Source: a virus. Taken from it: 58,619 nucleotides of DNA. How positions within the stretch are numbered: the stretch's first letter is position 1; each line of letters opens with the position of its first letter. The position numbers and the translations under genes are program-made. Of the stretch, positions 1-7,658 are shown piece by piece. The stretch spans positions 1 to 58,619 of IMG/VR virus record IMGVR_UViG_3300030202_000422. One strand, 5' to 3'. Under the pieces are notes generated by a model. The model ran no database searches and was not told the DNA's origin. It worked only from the letters and a program-made list of their open reading frames with translations.

Positions 1-168
1 CCACAGATTAAGCCCACGGTTCTGCCACTCGATTGTTATCAGATTCATAGACCGTCTGGCTGTACGAAGATCATATCCAGAACGCATTTCTCGACCAGCA
101 CGTTCCCACGCTTCTTCAGCGATCTCCGTGAAGTCCATGTTGAATGCGGTTGTGCCAGAAGTAGCCAT
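1..168 (-). CDS. Head-tail adaptor-like protein, N-terminal fragment (copy 1)
   Basis: Only the first 56 codons lie in the window; the gene runs off the left edge. It starts at an ATG directly after the stop of the 102-aa gene upstream. The 56 residues match the N-terminus of the complete 229-aa protein at 56952-57641 at all but three positions, while the DNA has drifted at many silent sites apart from a 41-bp identical stretch (98-138 and 57571-57611). By that match it is a second copy of a small virion connector protein. Function is inferred from the paralog and from its place after the capsid genes. Confidence 0.8.
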   Translation of the reverse strand, partial: MATSGTTAFNMDFTEIAEEAWERAGREMRSGYDLRTARRSMNLITIEWQNRGLNLW

Positions 169-477
169 CTATTTCTTCTTAGTTGCAGCTTTCTTTTTAG
201 CTGGGGCTTTCTTTTTTATAGCGGGTTCTTCTACCCACGCCTCGTTTTCTGGGGTATCGGGATCATCAGCTATAAACTGACCCTCATCAGTTCTTGCACG
301 AGTGCGCTTAGTCTCTGTTGCGGGCTGTAACTCAGCTAATGCTGCGTTTGCCTCTTCTTCACTCATCAAATTAGCATTTACGATATCGTAAGTACCGTCT
401 TCTTTATTATTACGAACTTGAAAGACGGGCCTTCCGTCTGAAAAGTTTCCGTTCTGGAATACTTCTAAATCAGCCAT
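169..477 (-). CDS. Small protein with lysine-rich tail, unknown function
   Basis: 102 aa. The N-terminal 50 residues are mixed and acidic; the last 20 are almost all Lys, Ala and Pro (IKKKAPAKKKAATKKK). Such a tail could bind DNA or be carried in the virion, but I do not recognise the family. It overlaps the upstream 113-aa gene by 8 nt and abuts the truncated adaptor copy, so it is in the late operon. The second copy of this block at the right edge has no counterpart of this gene. Confidence 0.75.
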   Translation of the reverse strand: MADLEVFQNGNFSDGRPVFQVRNNKEDGTYDIVNANLMSEEEANAALAELQPATETKRTRARTDEGQFIADDPDTPENEAWVEEPAIKKKAPAKKKAATKKK

Positions 478-811
478 TTTTACTACCTCTCACATATAAA
501 GTTTTCTTACGCCTTCCTTTACGAACTTTACCGCAGCCTTTATGGTGCTCTCGCATTAAACCACCATCAAATGCAGTTCTAACCTTTGCTTTCTTCGTGT
601 TTGCTACTACTTGCTGGCCCCCTGCCCCTGCTTTCTTCTTCTTTCTAGCAGTTTTAGCTCGTTCTGCCTGACTAAGAGACTGTGCTTTTGCTTTCGGCAA
701 ACATCGATCTGGGTTCTTTTTATTCTCTGACGTACCGCACGGACCTTTTATCTTGCCATCTGTGCCGATACGAACCCACTGTTGGTCACGCCATTGCTTT
801 AATTGTCCCAT
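470..811 (-). CDS. Basic micro-protein MGQLKQW family (copy 1)
   Basis: 113 aa, strongly basic. It starts MGQLKQWRDQQWVRIGTDG, has Cys residues around GPCGTS and DRCLPKAK, an ARKKKKAG stretch and a C-terminal HKGCG...RRKKTLYV segment. A paralog of 112 aa lies at 57638-57976, nearly identical over its first half. Small proteins of this type occur among structural genes of marine phages (memory, unchecked); function is unknown. The paired Cys and basic runs suggest nucleic-acid or metal binding, which is inference. The start overlaps the stop of the 94-aa gene by one base. Confidence 0.8.
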   Translation of the reverse strand: MGQLKQWRDQQWVRIGTDGKIKGPCGTSENKKNPDRCLPKAKAQSLSQAERAKTARKKKKAGAGGQQVVANTKKAKVRTAFDGGLMREHHKGCGKVRKGRRKKTLYVRGSKNG

Positions 812-1095
812 CAGCCAGCCTTCCTAGCTCTACGTATAGCTTCTTTACCACGCTTCGCAATATCTGCTTGAGTATGTTTACCCGCTGCCTTAGCCCTCTG
901 TTCTAACACCGTAAGTATCTGTATCTTCCTAGCAAAAGGCTTCCTTACTTTTTTAACCTTAGCCACAGTGTCACGAGCATCCTGTGCAGTAGCGTACTTT
1001 ATAGATACAGTATCTTTAGGATTCTCATCCGTATACAGCCTTCTACCACTACCCTTCGGCTTTTTACCTGTTCCTACTTTAGGATCTTTAGCCAT
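811..1095 (-). CDS. Conserved basic micro-protein, unknown function
   Basis: 94 aa starting MAKDPKVGTGKKPKGSGRR, with a central helical segment ending in RRARKAG. I recall close relatives with the same opening (KPKGSGRRLYTDENPKDTV) in marine phages and viruses, always without assigned function. It sits between two micro-genes with one-base TAATG junctions, which supports translational coupling in the late operon. It is absent from the second copy of the block near the right edge. Confidence 0.8.
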   Translation of the reverse strand: MAKDPKVGTGKKPKGSGRRLYTDENPKDTVSIKYATAQDARDTVAKVKKVRKPFARKIQILTVLEQRAKAAGKHTQADIAKRGKEAIRRARKAG

Positions 1096-1274
1096 TACTT
1101 CTTCTTTTTCTTGCTGCCTTTGGCGTAGTTAGGATCTTTGCAGTATTTAGAAGCTGCCATGTTTGCATAAGCTGACGGGTATGTATCGAAAGTCCGTTTA
1201 GCCCACGCCTTTCCTTTCGGGCAGATTTTTCCACCCGACTTAACTTTACCGCCTGACTTATAGTATCTTCTCAT
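1095..1274 (-). CDS. 59-aa basic micro-protein MRRYYKSGG family (copy 1)
   Basis: Sixty codons from the ATG at 1274 to TAA at 1095. The product begins MRRYYKSGGKVKSGGK, has CPKGKAWAKRTFDTYPSAYA in the middle and ends in a lysine run. It starts inside the ATGA overlap with the 176-aa gene and ends in a TAATG overlap with the 94-aa gene. A second copy at 57976-58155 is identical except near the last residues. The two conserved Cys (CPKGK, KYCKD) could bind metal. Function unknown. Confidence 0.8.
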   Translation of the reverse strand: MRRYYKSGGKVKSGGKICPKGKAWAKRTFDTYPSAYANMAASKYCKDPNYAKGSKKKKK

Positions 1275-1801
1275 CGCATCTTCGTTGGTCTTACACCCTT
1301 ACGAGCTATTCCAGCACCTCTGACCTTTGGTTTAGAAGCTTTCTTCTTGGTAGCCATCTTAGACTTCATACCACCAACTGCGTAGCCTTTAGACTTCATC
1401 TTCATGCCGCCTTTAGCCATACCTTTAGACTTCATCTTCATGCCGCCTTTAGCCATACCCTTAGCTTTCATCTTCATGCCGCCTTTTTTAAATCTTAATG
1501 GAGCTTCATCTTTCGGTGGCCTAAGTAGATCCGACTTCCCACTACGTCCAGCTATTTCTTCTTTAGCCATCTTCTTATCGCGCTTTGTGTCCTGCATTTT
1601 TCGCGTAGATTCTGGTTTTTGAGTTCTTTTAACGCCTATATTGGCTGTACCTGCCTTATCACTAATAGCTGAATCACGTTTTTTAATTTGGTCTTTGGCC
1701 TTATCCACAGCCGCTTTGCCAAATTTCATCGTCGCTGCTCTGGCTCCATTCGCCATTAAAAATTTAGCTGCTGCTCCTAATACTGGTAGTGCTACTGGCA
1801 T
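1271..1801 (-). CDS. Repeat-bearing basic protein with KVRGAGIARKG tail
   Basis: 176 aa. The N-terminal third is helical (GAAAKFLMANGARAATMKFG). The middle is charged, followed by four tandem repeats of roughly 10-11 residues (KGGMKMKSKGMA type), and the C-terminus reads KVRGAGIARKGVRPTKMR. The same tail ends the proteins at 58152-58478 and 58488-58619, so they form a small paralogous set. Met/Lys/Gly-rich repeats like these recur in marine phage virion genes; function is unknown. It overlaps the next micro-gene by 4 nt. Confidence 0.75.
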   Translation of the reverse strand: MPVALPVLGAAAKFLMANGARAATMKFGKAAVDKAKDQIKKRDSAISDKAGTANIGVKRTQKPESTRKMQDTKRDKKMAKEEIAGRSGKSDLLRPPKDEAPLRFKKGGMKMKAKGMAKGGMKMKSKGMAKGGMKMKSKGYAVGGMKSKMATKKKASKPKVRGAGIARKGVRPTKMR

Positions 1802-1804
1802 AAT

Positions 1805-2479
1805 TTACTCCGCGTATAAGTTGTTAAACACTTGATTAACGTCCAACGTGTAATCAAGATCCGATTTACTATAGTGAACGTGCTGTGACGGCTTAAAGTC
1901 TGGCGCACCTTCCCCCGTTTCAAACCATGCCGGATGTGTAACTCTTACCCTGTTGTTAGGTAATGCCACTATATTTCCGGTCCAAGGTCCAGCATCCAAA
2001 AGCTCCATGACATGACTTTGCTTATGTTGTGCTGGATCATCTGCAATCTCTGAGTCTGTATAGTCCACAGTAAACATATACTTTGCTGGATACATTTCGC
2101 CGTCTATCTTTGCTAACCAAGGACATGGGACAGCACGATCAAGAACATACACCCCGTGATCCCTCGAACTACAGTCCCAAGGTTGAGCGGCCCAGACATC
2201 CATAGGTTCAGGCCATTCCTCATAAGGCGTATCACCGACCAATGCTGTAATCGGCATCCTCGCCCACATAGCTCCCCCGTGAACATTCGGCTCACTTTCA
2301 TCGTCGTATGTCTCTGCTCCTGTAAAAATCACTTGAAAACTCAAACACCTACAAGGAATTGCTGTAACCGCAATCGCCATTGCGTGTAAGAACTCACCAT
2401 GATACTTCTCATGGTTGTGCGTATACTCTCTTCGCACCCAGCACTTGAAGTGCGGGATGTTGCTTTGTAAATATGCCAA
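1805..2479 (-). CDS. Conserved hypothetical late protein
   Basis: 224 aa, acidic and aromatic-rich, with no membrane segment or signal peptide. It contains several His and Cys residues (FKCWVRREYTHNHEKYHGEF, DCSSRDHGVYV) but no motif I can assign. It lies between capsid-associated genes and the basic micro-gene block, 3 nt from its neighbours, so it is part of the late operon. A structural or head-completion role is only a guess from position. Confidence 0.7.
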   Translation of the reverse strand: MAYLQSNIPHFKCWVRREYTHNHEKYHGEFLHAMAIAVTAIPCRCLSFQVIFTGAETYDDESEPNVHGGAMWARMPITALVGDTPYEEWPEPMDVWAAQPWDCSSRDHGVYVLDRAVPCPWLAKIDGEMYPAKYMFTVDYTDSEIADDPAQHKQSHVMELLDAGPWTGNIVALPNNRVRVTHPAWFETGEGAPDFKPSQHVHYSKSDLDYTLDVNQVFNNLYAE

Positions 2480-2480
2480 T

Positions 2481-2804
2481 TTAGCATCTCCATCTTTTTC
2501 GCGCCTGACGCAGCCTTGAGTTAGGGTCTTTTGCTGCTTTAGGGAATTTTTTCATTTGACCTGCTGAACGAGCACAGAAAGACTTTCTACGCTTCGCTCG
2601 ACTGCCCGAAGGACTTTTTTCAGTAACCGCCGTCTTTAACTTACTGCCGGGGTTCTGTCGTCTATATTTAGCAACGCCTTTTGCTGTCATACCAGCGCCA
2701 GACTTAGTGGGACGTTTATCCCCGCTCTTTATAGACATACCAGACATACCACCCCTCTTGAAGGAAGGGCAGCTTTCTGGTTTCTTTTTGTAGTAGCTAC
2801 GCAT
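2481..2804 (-). CDS. Basic FCARSAG-type micro-protein
   Basis: 107 aa, very basic. It opens MRSYYKKKPESCPSFKRGGM and ends with the pattern KRRKSFCARSAGQMKK...RRKRWRC-like. I recall the ending (K..FCAR......KDPNSR...RRW.C) as a widespread marine virus family of unknown function, perhaps filed as a DUF; not checked. Spaced Cys residues and basic charge suggest binding to nucleic acid or metal. It overlaps the 203-aa gene upstream by 8 nt. Confidence 0.75.
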   Translation of the reverse strand: MRSYYKKKPESCPSFKRGGMSGMSIKSGDKRPTKSGAGMTAKGVAKYRRQNPGSKLKTAVTEKSPSGSRAKRRKSFCARSAGQMKKFPKAAKDPNSRLRQARKRWRC

Positions 2805-3408
2805 GAAACGCTGTCATAGACGTAAAAGTACCACCTGTATAAGTGATAATTATACCGCTTGGAAAGCGCATACCCTCTTCGGGTATGGTTATATCTCGCG
2901 TTATCGTAGCACTAGCAACAGTTCCAACCTCCATCAGGGTTGTACCCGAAACAGAAGTGGTTCTGAATTTTATCGTACCCGCTGTAGCTGAGTTAACTAT
3001 GTAAGCTCCTTTCAGCCTAGCTGGGCCAGCGAATATGTTATCCGCGCAGCTATCGCTAACTCCAGCTTTCACATTACCTGCTGGATCACCCACAGCAGTT
3101 ATAGATGCGATAGTCTTGAAGAAGCCACTGCTAGTAGCAACACCCGCATTTGCGCCAGTAACTGACTCTGTTAAAGCATCACCAAAAATATCTGTACCCA
3201 CTACGGTAAAAGATATTTCATCGTCATCCCCAGCAGAGGTAATCGTAACAAGTTGCCCTGAGTTCAGGGTAACTGAACCACCAGAAGCTAAAGCACCTCC
3301 AATAGTTAGTGCTGCGTTGTTGCCAACAGCGGCGCTTGCGGATATACCATCGTCGTCTGCGGCGATACCTGCGGTTCTAAATACCGCAATTACATCAGAC
3401 ATACCCAT
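2797..3408 (-). CDS. Beta-rich structural protein, probable capsid-associated
   Basis: 203 aa, low in charge, rich in Ala, Gly, Ser, Thr and Val, with alternating beta pattern and no membrane helix, as expected for a virion surface or decoration protein. ATGs occur at codons 1 and 3; a G-rich Shine-Dalgarno-like run precedes the first. Together with the 182-aa gene it follows the major capsid gene. The specific role is inferred from composition and position only. Confidence 0.7.
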   Translation of the reverse strand: MGMSDVIAVFRTAGIAADDDGISASAAVGNNAALTIGGALASGGSVTLNSGQLVTITSAGDDDEISFTVVGTDIFGDALTESVTGANAGVATSSGFFKTIASITAVGDPAGNVKAGVSDSCADNIFAGPARLKGAYIVNSATAGTIKFRTTSVSGTTLMEVGTVASATITRDITIPEEGMRFPSGIIITYTGGTFTSMTAFHA

Positions 3409-3420
3409 GATTACCCCCTG

Positions 3421-3969
3421 TTACGCTATCTGAACGTACTCAATGATGAACGTAAAAGAACCTGCTGTCGTAGCATCAACCGTATTGGTAATGTTGCAGA
3501 AGATCGTTCTTGCAGCAGAAGTGTACTGGACAGAAGCAGGGGCGGTAGTGCCACTTTGAGTCTGAACAACTAGAGTGGTTAGCGTTACGTTGTGTTCAAC
3601 AACCGTTGTACCACCATCAAGAATCTCATCTGTTACCGCAGCTACAATTTCAGCGCCAGAACTAGAAGTTCCTACTTCATAACCAATGTCACCCGTTCCA
3701 ATAACAGGGGAGGTATCACAGAAAATTTTAATGTCTGTGATAATGGTATTTGCAGGTTGCGTAAACTCACCAATAGCAGGGCTATCGCCAGCGGTAGTGT
3801 TAACTGTTACACCCGTAGCAAAACCTACGTGCTTGACATACTTGTCCGTAACAATTCCAGTAGAAGCAATAGATGCAACATCTGTAACTGCGCCTGTGGT
3901 GGCATTTTTAGAGATTACTGTAAACCCATTCTCTGAACGAACTGGGCCGTTGAAAGTCGTATTAGCCAT
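3421..3969 (-). CDS. Beta-rich structural protein, probable capsid decoration
   Basis: 182 aa beginning MANTTFNGPVRSENGF, a Thr/Val/Ala-rich beta-strand protein without membrane or catalytic motifs. A good ribosome site (GGAGAAAC) lies just upstream of the ATG. It is the first gene after the terminator that follows the major capsid gene, so its transcript probably comes from read-through or from an unrecognised promoter in 3970-4040. A head decoration or fibre role is inference. Confidence 0.65.
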   Translation of the reverse strand: MANTTFNGPVRSENGFTVISKNATTGAVTDVASIASTGIVTDKYVKHVGFATGVTVNTTAGDSPAIGEFTQPANTIITDIKIFCDTSPVIGTGDIGYEVGTSSSGAEIVAAVTDEILDGGTTVVEHNVTLTTLVVQTQSGTTAPASVQYTSAARTIFCNITNTVDATTAGSFTFIIEYVQIA

Positions 3970-4040
3970 ATGTTTCTCCTGTCGTGGCTAGTGTCAGTCA
4001 CGGGATGCGACTGTCAGGAATAAATTTTATATCATAGAAA

Positions 4041-4066
4041 CAAAAAGGGGGCAACAAATGCCCCCT
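4041..4066 (-). terminator. Intrinsic terminator after the major capsid gene
   Basis: Read on the minus strand, a perfect 8-bp stem (AGGGGGCA / TGCCCCCT, 4046-4053 with 4059-4066) closes a 5-nt loop and is followed by five T residues. It lies about 20 nt past the capsid stop codon. A second small perfect palindrome (AGTGTA-gt-TACACT, 4073-4086) sits between stop codon and terminator. It probably lets the capsid transcript end here while part reads through. Confidence 0.85.
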
Positions 4067-4086
4067 CTAAGAAGTGTAGTTACACT

Positions 4087-4995
4087 TTAGGCTCCGGGTG
4101 ATCCGAAAATTCCGAGTGGGTCACTTACCCCAAACGAATACCTTTCTCTCGCTTTATAACGAGAGTTGCCCGTATCAAAGTCTGCATCCATAGATGTAGC
4201 CATTGGTGAACGAACAAAGTGCTTCAGACCGTTTGGTATGTCAGTCGTTAAGAAAAACGCATCGGTATCGGTCAAATAATGATTGATTGTGTAACCACCC
4301 GGTACAGAACCGTTGTTACGCAATGCGTTCAAGTCATTATCAGCCGTTCCAACCCTACCTTCAGTCTCTAACAAACGAGTTGCTACGAACTGTAGATTTG
4401 GTGGGATAACCAAAGTATTTGGTCTTGCAGCGATTAACAATCCACGCTCATCAGTCCATCCAGCTATCTGAATGACGGCGGCTTCCAAAGAAGTCTCGTT
4501 CAAATCAGCAGCCACAGCGGGTCTGTTTGAGTTAGTGCCGCCAGAAACTAGCGGGTGTGCCGTTGAACACAGAGTCTGTCCGTCACCATAAGTAGTACCT
4601 GCTGCAAACGCATTATTAAGAATGGTAGCTGCTTTAACTTGCTTGGTGTACGCCATTGCTCGGGCCAAAGCCTTCGTATATCTTGCTGATAACGAGTCAT
4701 ACAGATTATCTTCGATTGCTTCTTCCGTAATCGAAAATCCCATAGCAATAGTTTCGTGCGTGTACCTTGCGGTGAACGCCTCTTGTGCGTTGTCATACTC
4801 AATTGCAGCGCCTTCGTCTTTGACGGGGGCAGCAGAAAAGCCTGACAACTTGGTTTCTTCTTCAAAAGAACGGTCAGAAGTCTCTGATTCAAAGATTTCT
4901 TTATGCTCTTCTCCATACTTAGCATACTCCATTCCGAACAAAGCGTTCAGTCCGGGCAGGAGTTCTTTAAGTAATTGCGCTCTTGAAATAGCCAT
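4087..4995 (-). CDS. Major capsid protein (Mu gpT / HK97-fold type)
   Basis: 302 aa. It has the pattern of Mu-like major head subunits: an N-terminal helix (LLKELLPGLNALFG), a central ITEEAIEDNLYD...LARAMAYTKQ region, the strongly conserved DGQTLCSTAHPLVSGGT segment, and an IAARPNTLVIPP...EGRVGTADND stretch. This shell protein is assembled on the scaffold encoded two genes upstream. Length fits the family. There is no obvious N-terminal delta domain, in keeping with a separate scaffold. A strong terminator follows directly, as expected for the most abundant late product. Confidence 0.9.
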   Translation of the reverse strand: MAISRAQLLKELLPGLNALFGMEYAKYGEEHKEIFESETSDRSFEEETKLSGFSAAPVKDEGAAIEYDNAQEAFTARYTHETIAMGFSITEEAIEDNLYDSLSARYTKALARAMAYTKQVKAATILNNAFAAGTTYGDGQTLCSTAHPLVSGGTNSNRPAVAADLNETSLEAAVIQIAGWTDERGLLIAARPNTLVIPPNLQFVATRLLETEGRVGTADNDLNALRNNGSVPGGYTINHYLTDTDAFFLTTDIPNGLKHFVRSPMATSMDADFDTGNSRYKARERYSFGVSDPLGIFGSPGA

Positions 4996-5008
4996 TTCTT
5001 AACTCTCC

Positions 5009-5602
5009 TTATACGCCAGTGGTGTTGGCAAATGCGTGACCTGCGTTCCACTTAACATACGCTTCCGTAAACCCGCCAGAAGAGTTCTTGGTTTCTTCAA
5101 CCAACTCAACAATACGGAAAGGGAGCGTAGCTGTGGTAGCAGATGTATCTGAAATAGCACTAGCAGAATTACCTGTTACGGTGCTTCCGCTATTGTTTAC
5201 TCCAGCGACATTTGCGCCAATATCAGTGATAGCCAAGTCACCAATCGTTGTACCGGAAGATACAACAGCAACCTTGAACAATACGTCCGTAGCATCGCAT
5301 ACATACGCTTTAATATCTGAAGCGGCTGTGCTTGCTGGGTAGTATTGTCTAAAAGTCACTTGTGAAGTGCTTGGGTCGGTGTAAGTTACACCCATGAAAA
5401 CTCCAATAGGAGTCATGGCAGCATCAAACGTATCACGCTCGACAGTGCCTCCAGTAACTAACTTGACAGCATCCCCGTAGAAAATGTCCGTCGCATAACC
5501 GCTGGCTATGCTGTATTGACGAACTGTGCCTACATAAGGAACACCACTAAGCAGTTTTACTGGCTTTAGCCCATAAGGGGCATCAACTGTTGGATAAGCC
5601 AT
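5009..5602 (-). CDS. Head-associated structural protein, probable cement/decoration
   Basis: 197 aa starting MAYPTVDAPYGLKPVKLLSG, beta-rich, without membrane segments. I recall relatives with the same opening (APYGLKPV.L..G.PY.G..R.Y.IASGY) just upstream of capsid genes in many marine phages, usually unnamed. The place between scaffold and major capsid protein argues for a head role such as cement or decoration, which is inference. The spacing to the capsid gene is 13 nt. Confidence 0.75.
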   Translation of the reverse strand: MAYPTVDAPYGLKPVKLLSGVPYVGTVRQYSIASGYATDIFYGDAVKLVTGGTVERDTFDAAMTPIGVFMGVTYTDPSTSQVTFRQYYPASTAASDIKAYVCDATDVLFKVAVVSSGTTIGDLAITDIGANVAGVNNSGSTVTGNSASAISDTSATTATLPFRIVELVEETKNSSGGFTEAYVKWNAGHAFANTTGV

Positions 5603-5623
5603 GTTAACCTCTTAACAAAAAAT

Positions 5624-6073
5624 TTAAGTTCCTTTACCAAAATTGGTAACTTTAGTTGTGCGCTCGTTGAATAATGGCATACGAGGGTCGTTTTCGCGCA
5701 TAAGGTTATTGTCAACAGAGTTCATCTGTTGCCTAGTTTGGTTTTCGTAATAATCATTACGCTCGTTAACCAACTCTTCTGGAGCTTTACAAAGCAACAA
5801 ACCACCCTGCAATACATTACCTTTGAACCTTTCGTCCGTATCAGTTAATGCAAATTCTGGATGATCTTCTGCTTTTACAGGCTCCCAACCTTCACGTAAT
5901 TTTGAGGAGACGTTAGTGGCATCAGTTACTCCAAGAGTAGCAATCCGCACCCAACGAAACTCGTAGCCGTCCTGCGGTTCCGGGTTGCTTAACACATCCG
6001 GTTTAACCCAGTGTCGCTTACGAGTTTTCGTATCGCGTGTTTCGTGATCTCTTTTAACTCTATTTTCAGCCAT
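5624..6073 (-). CDS. Conserved hypothetical head-region protein
   Basis: 149 aa from the ATG at 6073. A GTG one codon earlier is possible, but a GAGGGA ribosome site fits the ATG better. It is charged throughout, with conserved-looking centre LGVTDATNVSSKLREGWEPVKAE and GLLLCKAPEELVNERN, and no membrane segment. It sits between scaffold and head protein genes, so it may be a minor head or assembly protein. Family not identified. Confidence 0.75.
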   Translation of the reverse strand: MAENRVKRDHETRDTKTRKRHWVKPDVLSNPEPQDGYEFRWVRIATLGVTDATNVSSKLREGWEPVKAEDHPEFALTDTDERFKGNVLQGGLLLCKAPEELVNERNDYYENQTRQQMNSVDNNLMRENDPRMPLFNERTTKVTNFGKGT

Positions 6074-6075
6074 CA

Positions 6076-7083
6076 CTATCCCTCAGTTTTATTTAATGCA
6101 GCCATTTGTTTGGCGTATTCTTCGAGTGGAACTCCCAATTTCCTTGCTATGGCTTGTGCAGATTGCGATAGTCTTACTTTCTTAGGACTTGTGCTCCGCG
6201 CTGCGGGTGCAACTACATTTGACCTTGGCTTGGGTTTCTCTACTTCTTCTGCCCCTCCTTCATTAAAGTAGTCAGGGTAGAAAGATCGCATACGAACATC
6301 AATTTGTTCATAGTAAGTATCCTCCTGTGGCGTTATGTCGTTCCTCATTAGCGATTGGTGTATCGCCATTGCAACATCTCGCATATCTTGGTTTTCTTTA
6401 AACCAAGGGTTGTCATTCGCCCATTTTTCGGCTCTGGGGTCAGCAACTCTTGATTGTTGTACAGGAGTTTCTTCTTCTTGTAAAGGCGGCAACGCAAAGT
6501 TGTCCAGCCTATCAGAACGTATCTTAACGTTAGTCAGAGCTTCCTGTGCTTCTACCACACGATCTGCTTCTCCTGACTCATACGCTTCTTTATACGTTTG
6601 TTTCGCTGCTTCTAATTCAGACTCCGTAGCACGTTTAGCCTGCTCTAAAAGAGCTTCCTGATTCTTGTTAACAGTACCTTTTAACTCTTTATTCTCATCA
6701 ATAAGTCGTTGGGCATACTGTTCTAGTTCTTCACGCTCTCTTTGAGCCGATTCCTTTGCCCGCCGTTCATCGTGATAGCCCTTACTAAAATGTTTGATTC
6801 GTTGTTGAACCTTCTCAGAATAGTCGGCTAACTCATCATCTGTAACATCAGACGGGGGTTCAGAAGGTTTACGGTTGCGATCTGCTTTAGGAGTATCGTC
6901 GTATACCTCGACTTCAACTTTATCTTCTACTTCTGGTTCTACTTCCGGCTCTGGCTCTTTGTAATCCTCTGCCGTTTTCTTACCAGATAAATCTATTTCA
7001 ACCTCGCCCGAATCTTCCACTTCTATTGCTGCATCCTCTTGTTCATCTTCAGGGAACTCAAATTCTACTTTCTGAAATGCCAT
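6076..7083 (-). CDS. Capsid scaffolding protein
   Basis: 335 aa. The first 80 or so residues are extremely acidic (Glu/Asp-rich), followed by a long charged coiled coil (about residues 90-190, many EL, KE and QR repeats) and a basic C-terminal part with a short helix (VRLSQSAQAIARKLGV). An acidic head, coiled-coil middle and basic tail that could bind the shell, placed between portal and capsid, is the classic scaffold pattern; sequence identity in this class is always low. No protease motif is seen. Confidence 0.75.
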   Translation of the reverse strand: MAFQKVEFEFPEDEQEDAAIEVEDSGEVEIDLSGKKTAEDYKEPEPEVEPEVEDKVEVEVYDDTPKADRNRKPSEPPSDVTDDELADYSEKVQQRIKHFSKGYHDERRAKESAQREREELEQYAQRLIDENKELKGTVNKNQEALLEQAKRATESELEAAKQTYKEAYESGEADRVVEAQEALTNVKIRSDRLDNFALPPLQEEETPVQQSRVADPRAEKWANDNPWFKENQDMRDVAMAIHQSLMRNDITPQEDTYYEQIDVRMRSFYPDYFNEGGAEEVEKPKPRSNVVAPAARSTSPKKVRLSQSAQAIARKLGVPLEEYAKQMAALNKTEG

Positions 7084-7093
7084 GTCTTACTCC

Positions 7094-7471
7094 CTATACT
7101 CGCTCTATACCACGATGGTCAGCCACAACTGCTTCGATTGAATCATCATTCATCAGTCGGTACTCTGAACCATCAATAGTAAACCTAGTGCCAGTATTAG
7201 CGCGAAACATAACATAATCCCCGGTTTTACACCAAGCCCCAGTAGGGAATCTATCCTCATCTGAGTATGCCTGTTTGCCCATATCAATCACCACTCCGAT
7301 AATCGACATGACTTGTTCGTTATTTTTAGTAGTAACTGATTTTAGTAAGTCAGTTCCTTCAAACGCCTCTTCCACTTGAGGCATTGCTACTAATACCTTA
7401 TACCCAACGGGTACAGGTAATTGTGCTTCAAACTCTTCTTCCGTTATGCTCGCTTGCGCGGTATCAGTCAT
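7094..7471 (-). CDS. GroES-like co-chaperonin (Cpn10 family)
   Basis: 125 aa. After 20 residues comes the Cpn10 core: VGYKVLVAMPQVEE, a region where the mobile loop is expected (EGTDLLKSVTTKNNEQ), GVVIDMGKQAYSDEDRFPTG, W.K.GDYVMFRANTGTRF, and the final YRLMNDDSIEAVV strand. Family members cap GroEL; T4 gp31 and similar phage proteins replace host GroES so that the capsid protein can fold. Its place between portal and scaffold fits that job. The strand pattern and conserved glycines make the call fairly firm, though identity to bacterial GroES is modest. Confidence 0.8.
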   Translation of the reverse strand: MTDTAQASITEEEFEAQLPVPVGYKVLVAMPQVEEAFEGTDLLKSVTTKNNEQVMSIIGVVIDMGKQAYSDEDRFPTGAWCKTGDYVMFRANTGTRFTIDGSEYRLMNDDSIEAVVADHRGIERV

Positions 7472-7658
7472 CTTCGTACTCCATATTGCGCGAAAGGTCT
7501 TCGATATAGCCCAAGCAGGTGTCCAGACCTCGTAATAACCCTGCCGTTTCCTTATACTGAGAGAAGTCCTTTACCGCTCCCCCCACCAAGAAATTTGTTG
7601 CAGAAGCTTTATCAGCTTCGATTCGCTCTCTTAAAACATCTAATACGGTCTTAGCCAC
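7464..7658 (-). CDS. 64-aa hypothetical protein next to the portal
   Basis: 64 aa, helical and charged (MAKTVLDVLRERIEADKASA...GLLRGLDTCLGYIEDLSRNMEYEDD). It overlaps the co-chaperonin gene by 8 nt and shares one base with the portal stop codon. Small helical proteins occupy this slot in other marine phages as I recall them; function unknown. No membrane segment. Confidence 0.75.
   Translation of the reverse strand: MAKTVLDVLRERIEADKASATNFLVGGAVKDFSQYKETAGLLRGLDTCLGYIEDLSRNMEYEDD

Noticed and set aside
1-168. Direct terminal repeat between the two edges
   Set aside because: The first bases do not recur at the right edge; similarity to 57474-57641 is that of diverged paralogs, about 80 percent at DNA level by eye.
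1701-1709. A second perfect TTATCCACA DnaA box
   Set aside because: It lies within the coding sequence of the 176-aa late gene, alone and without repeats, so chance is the better explanation.
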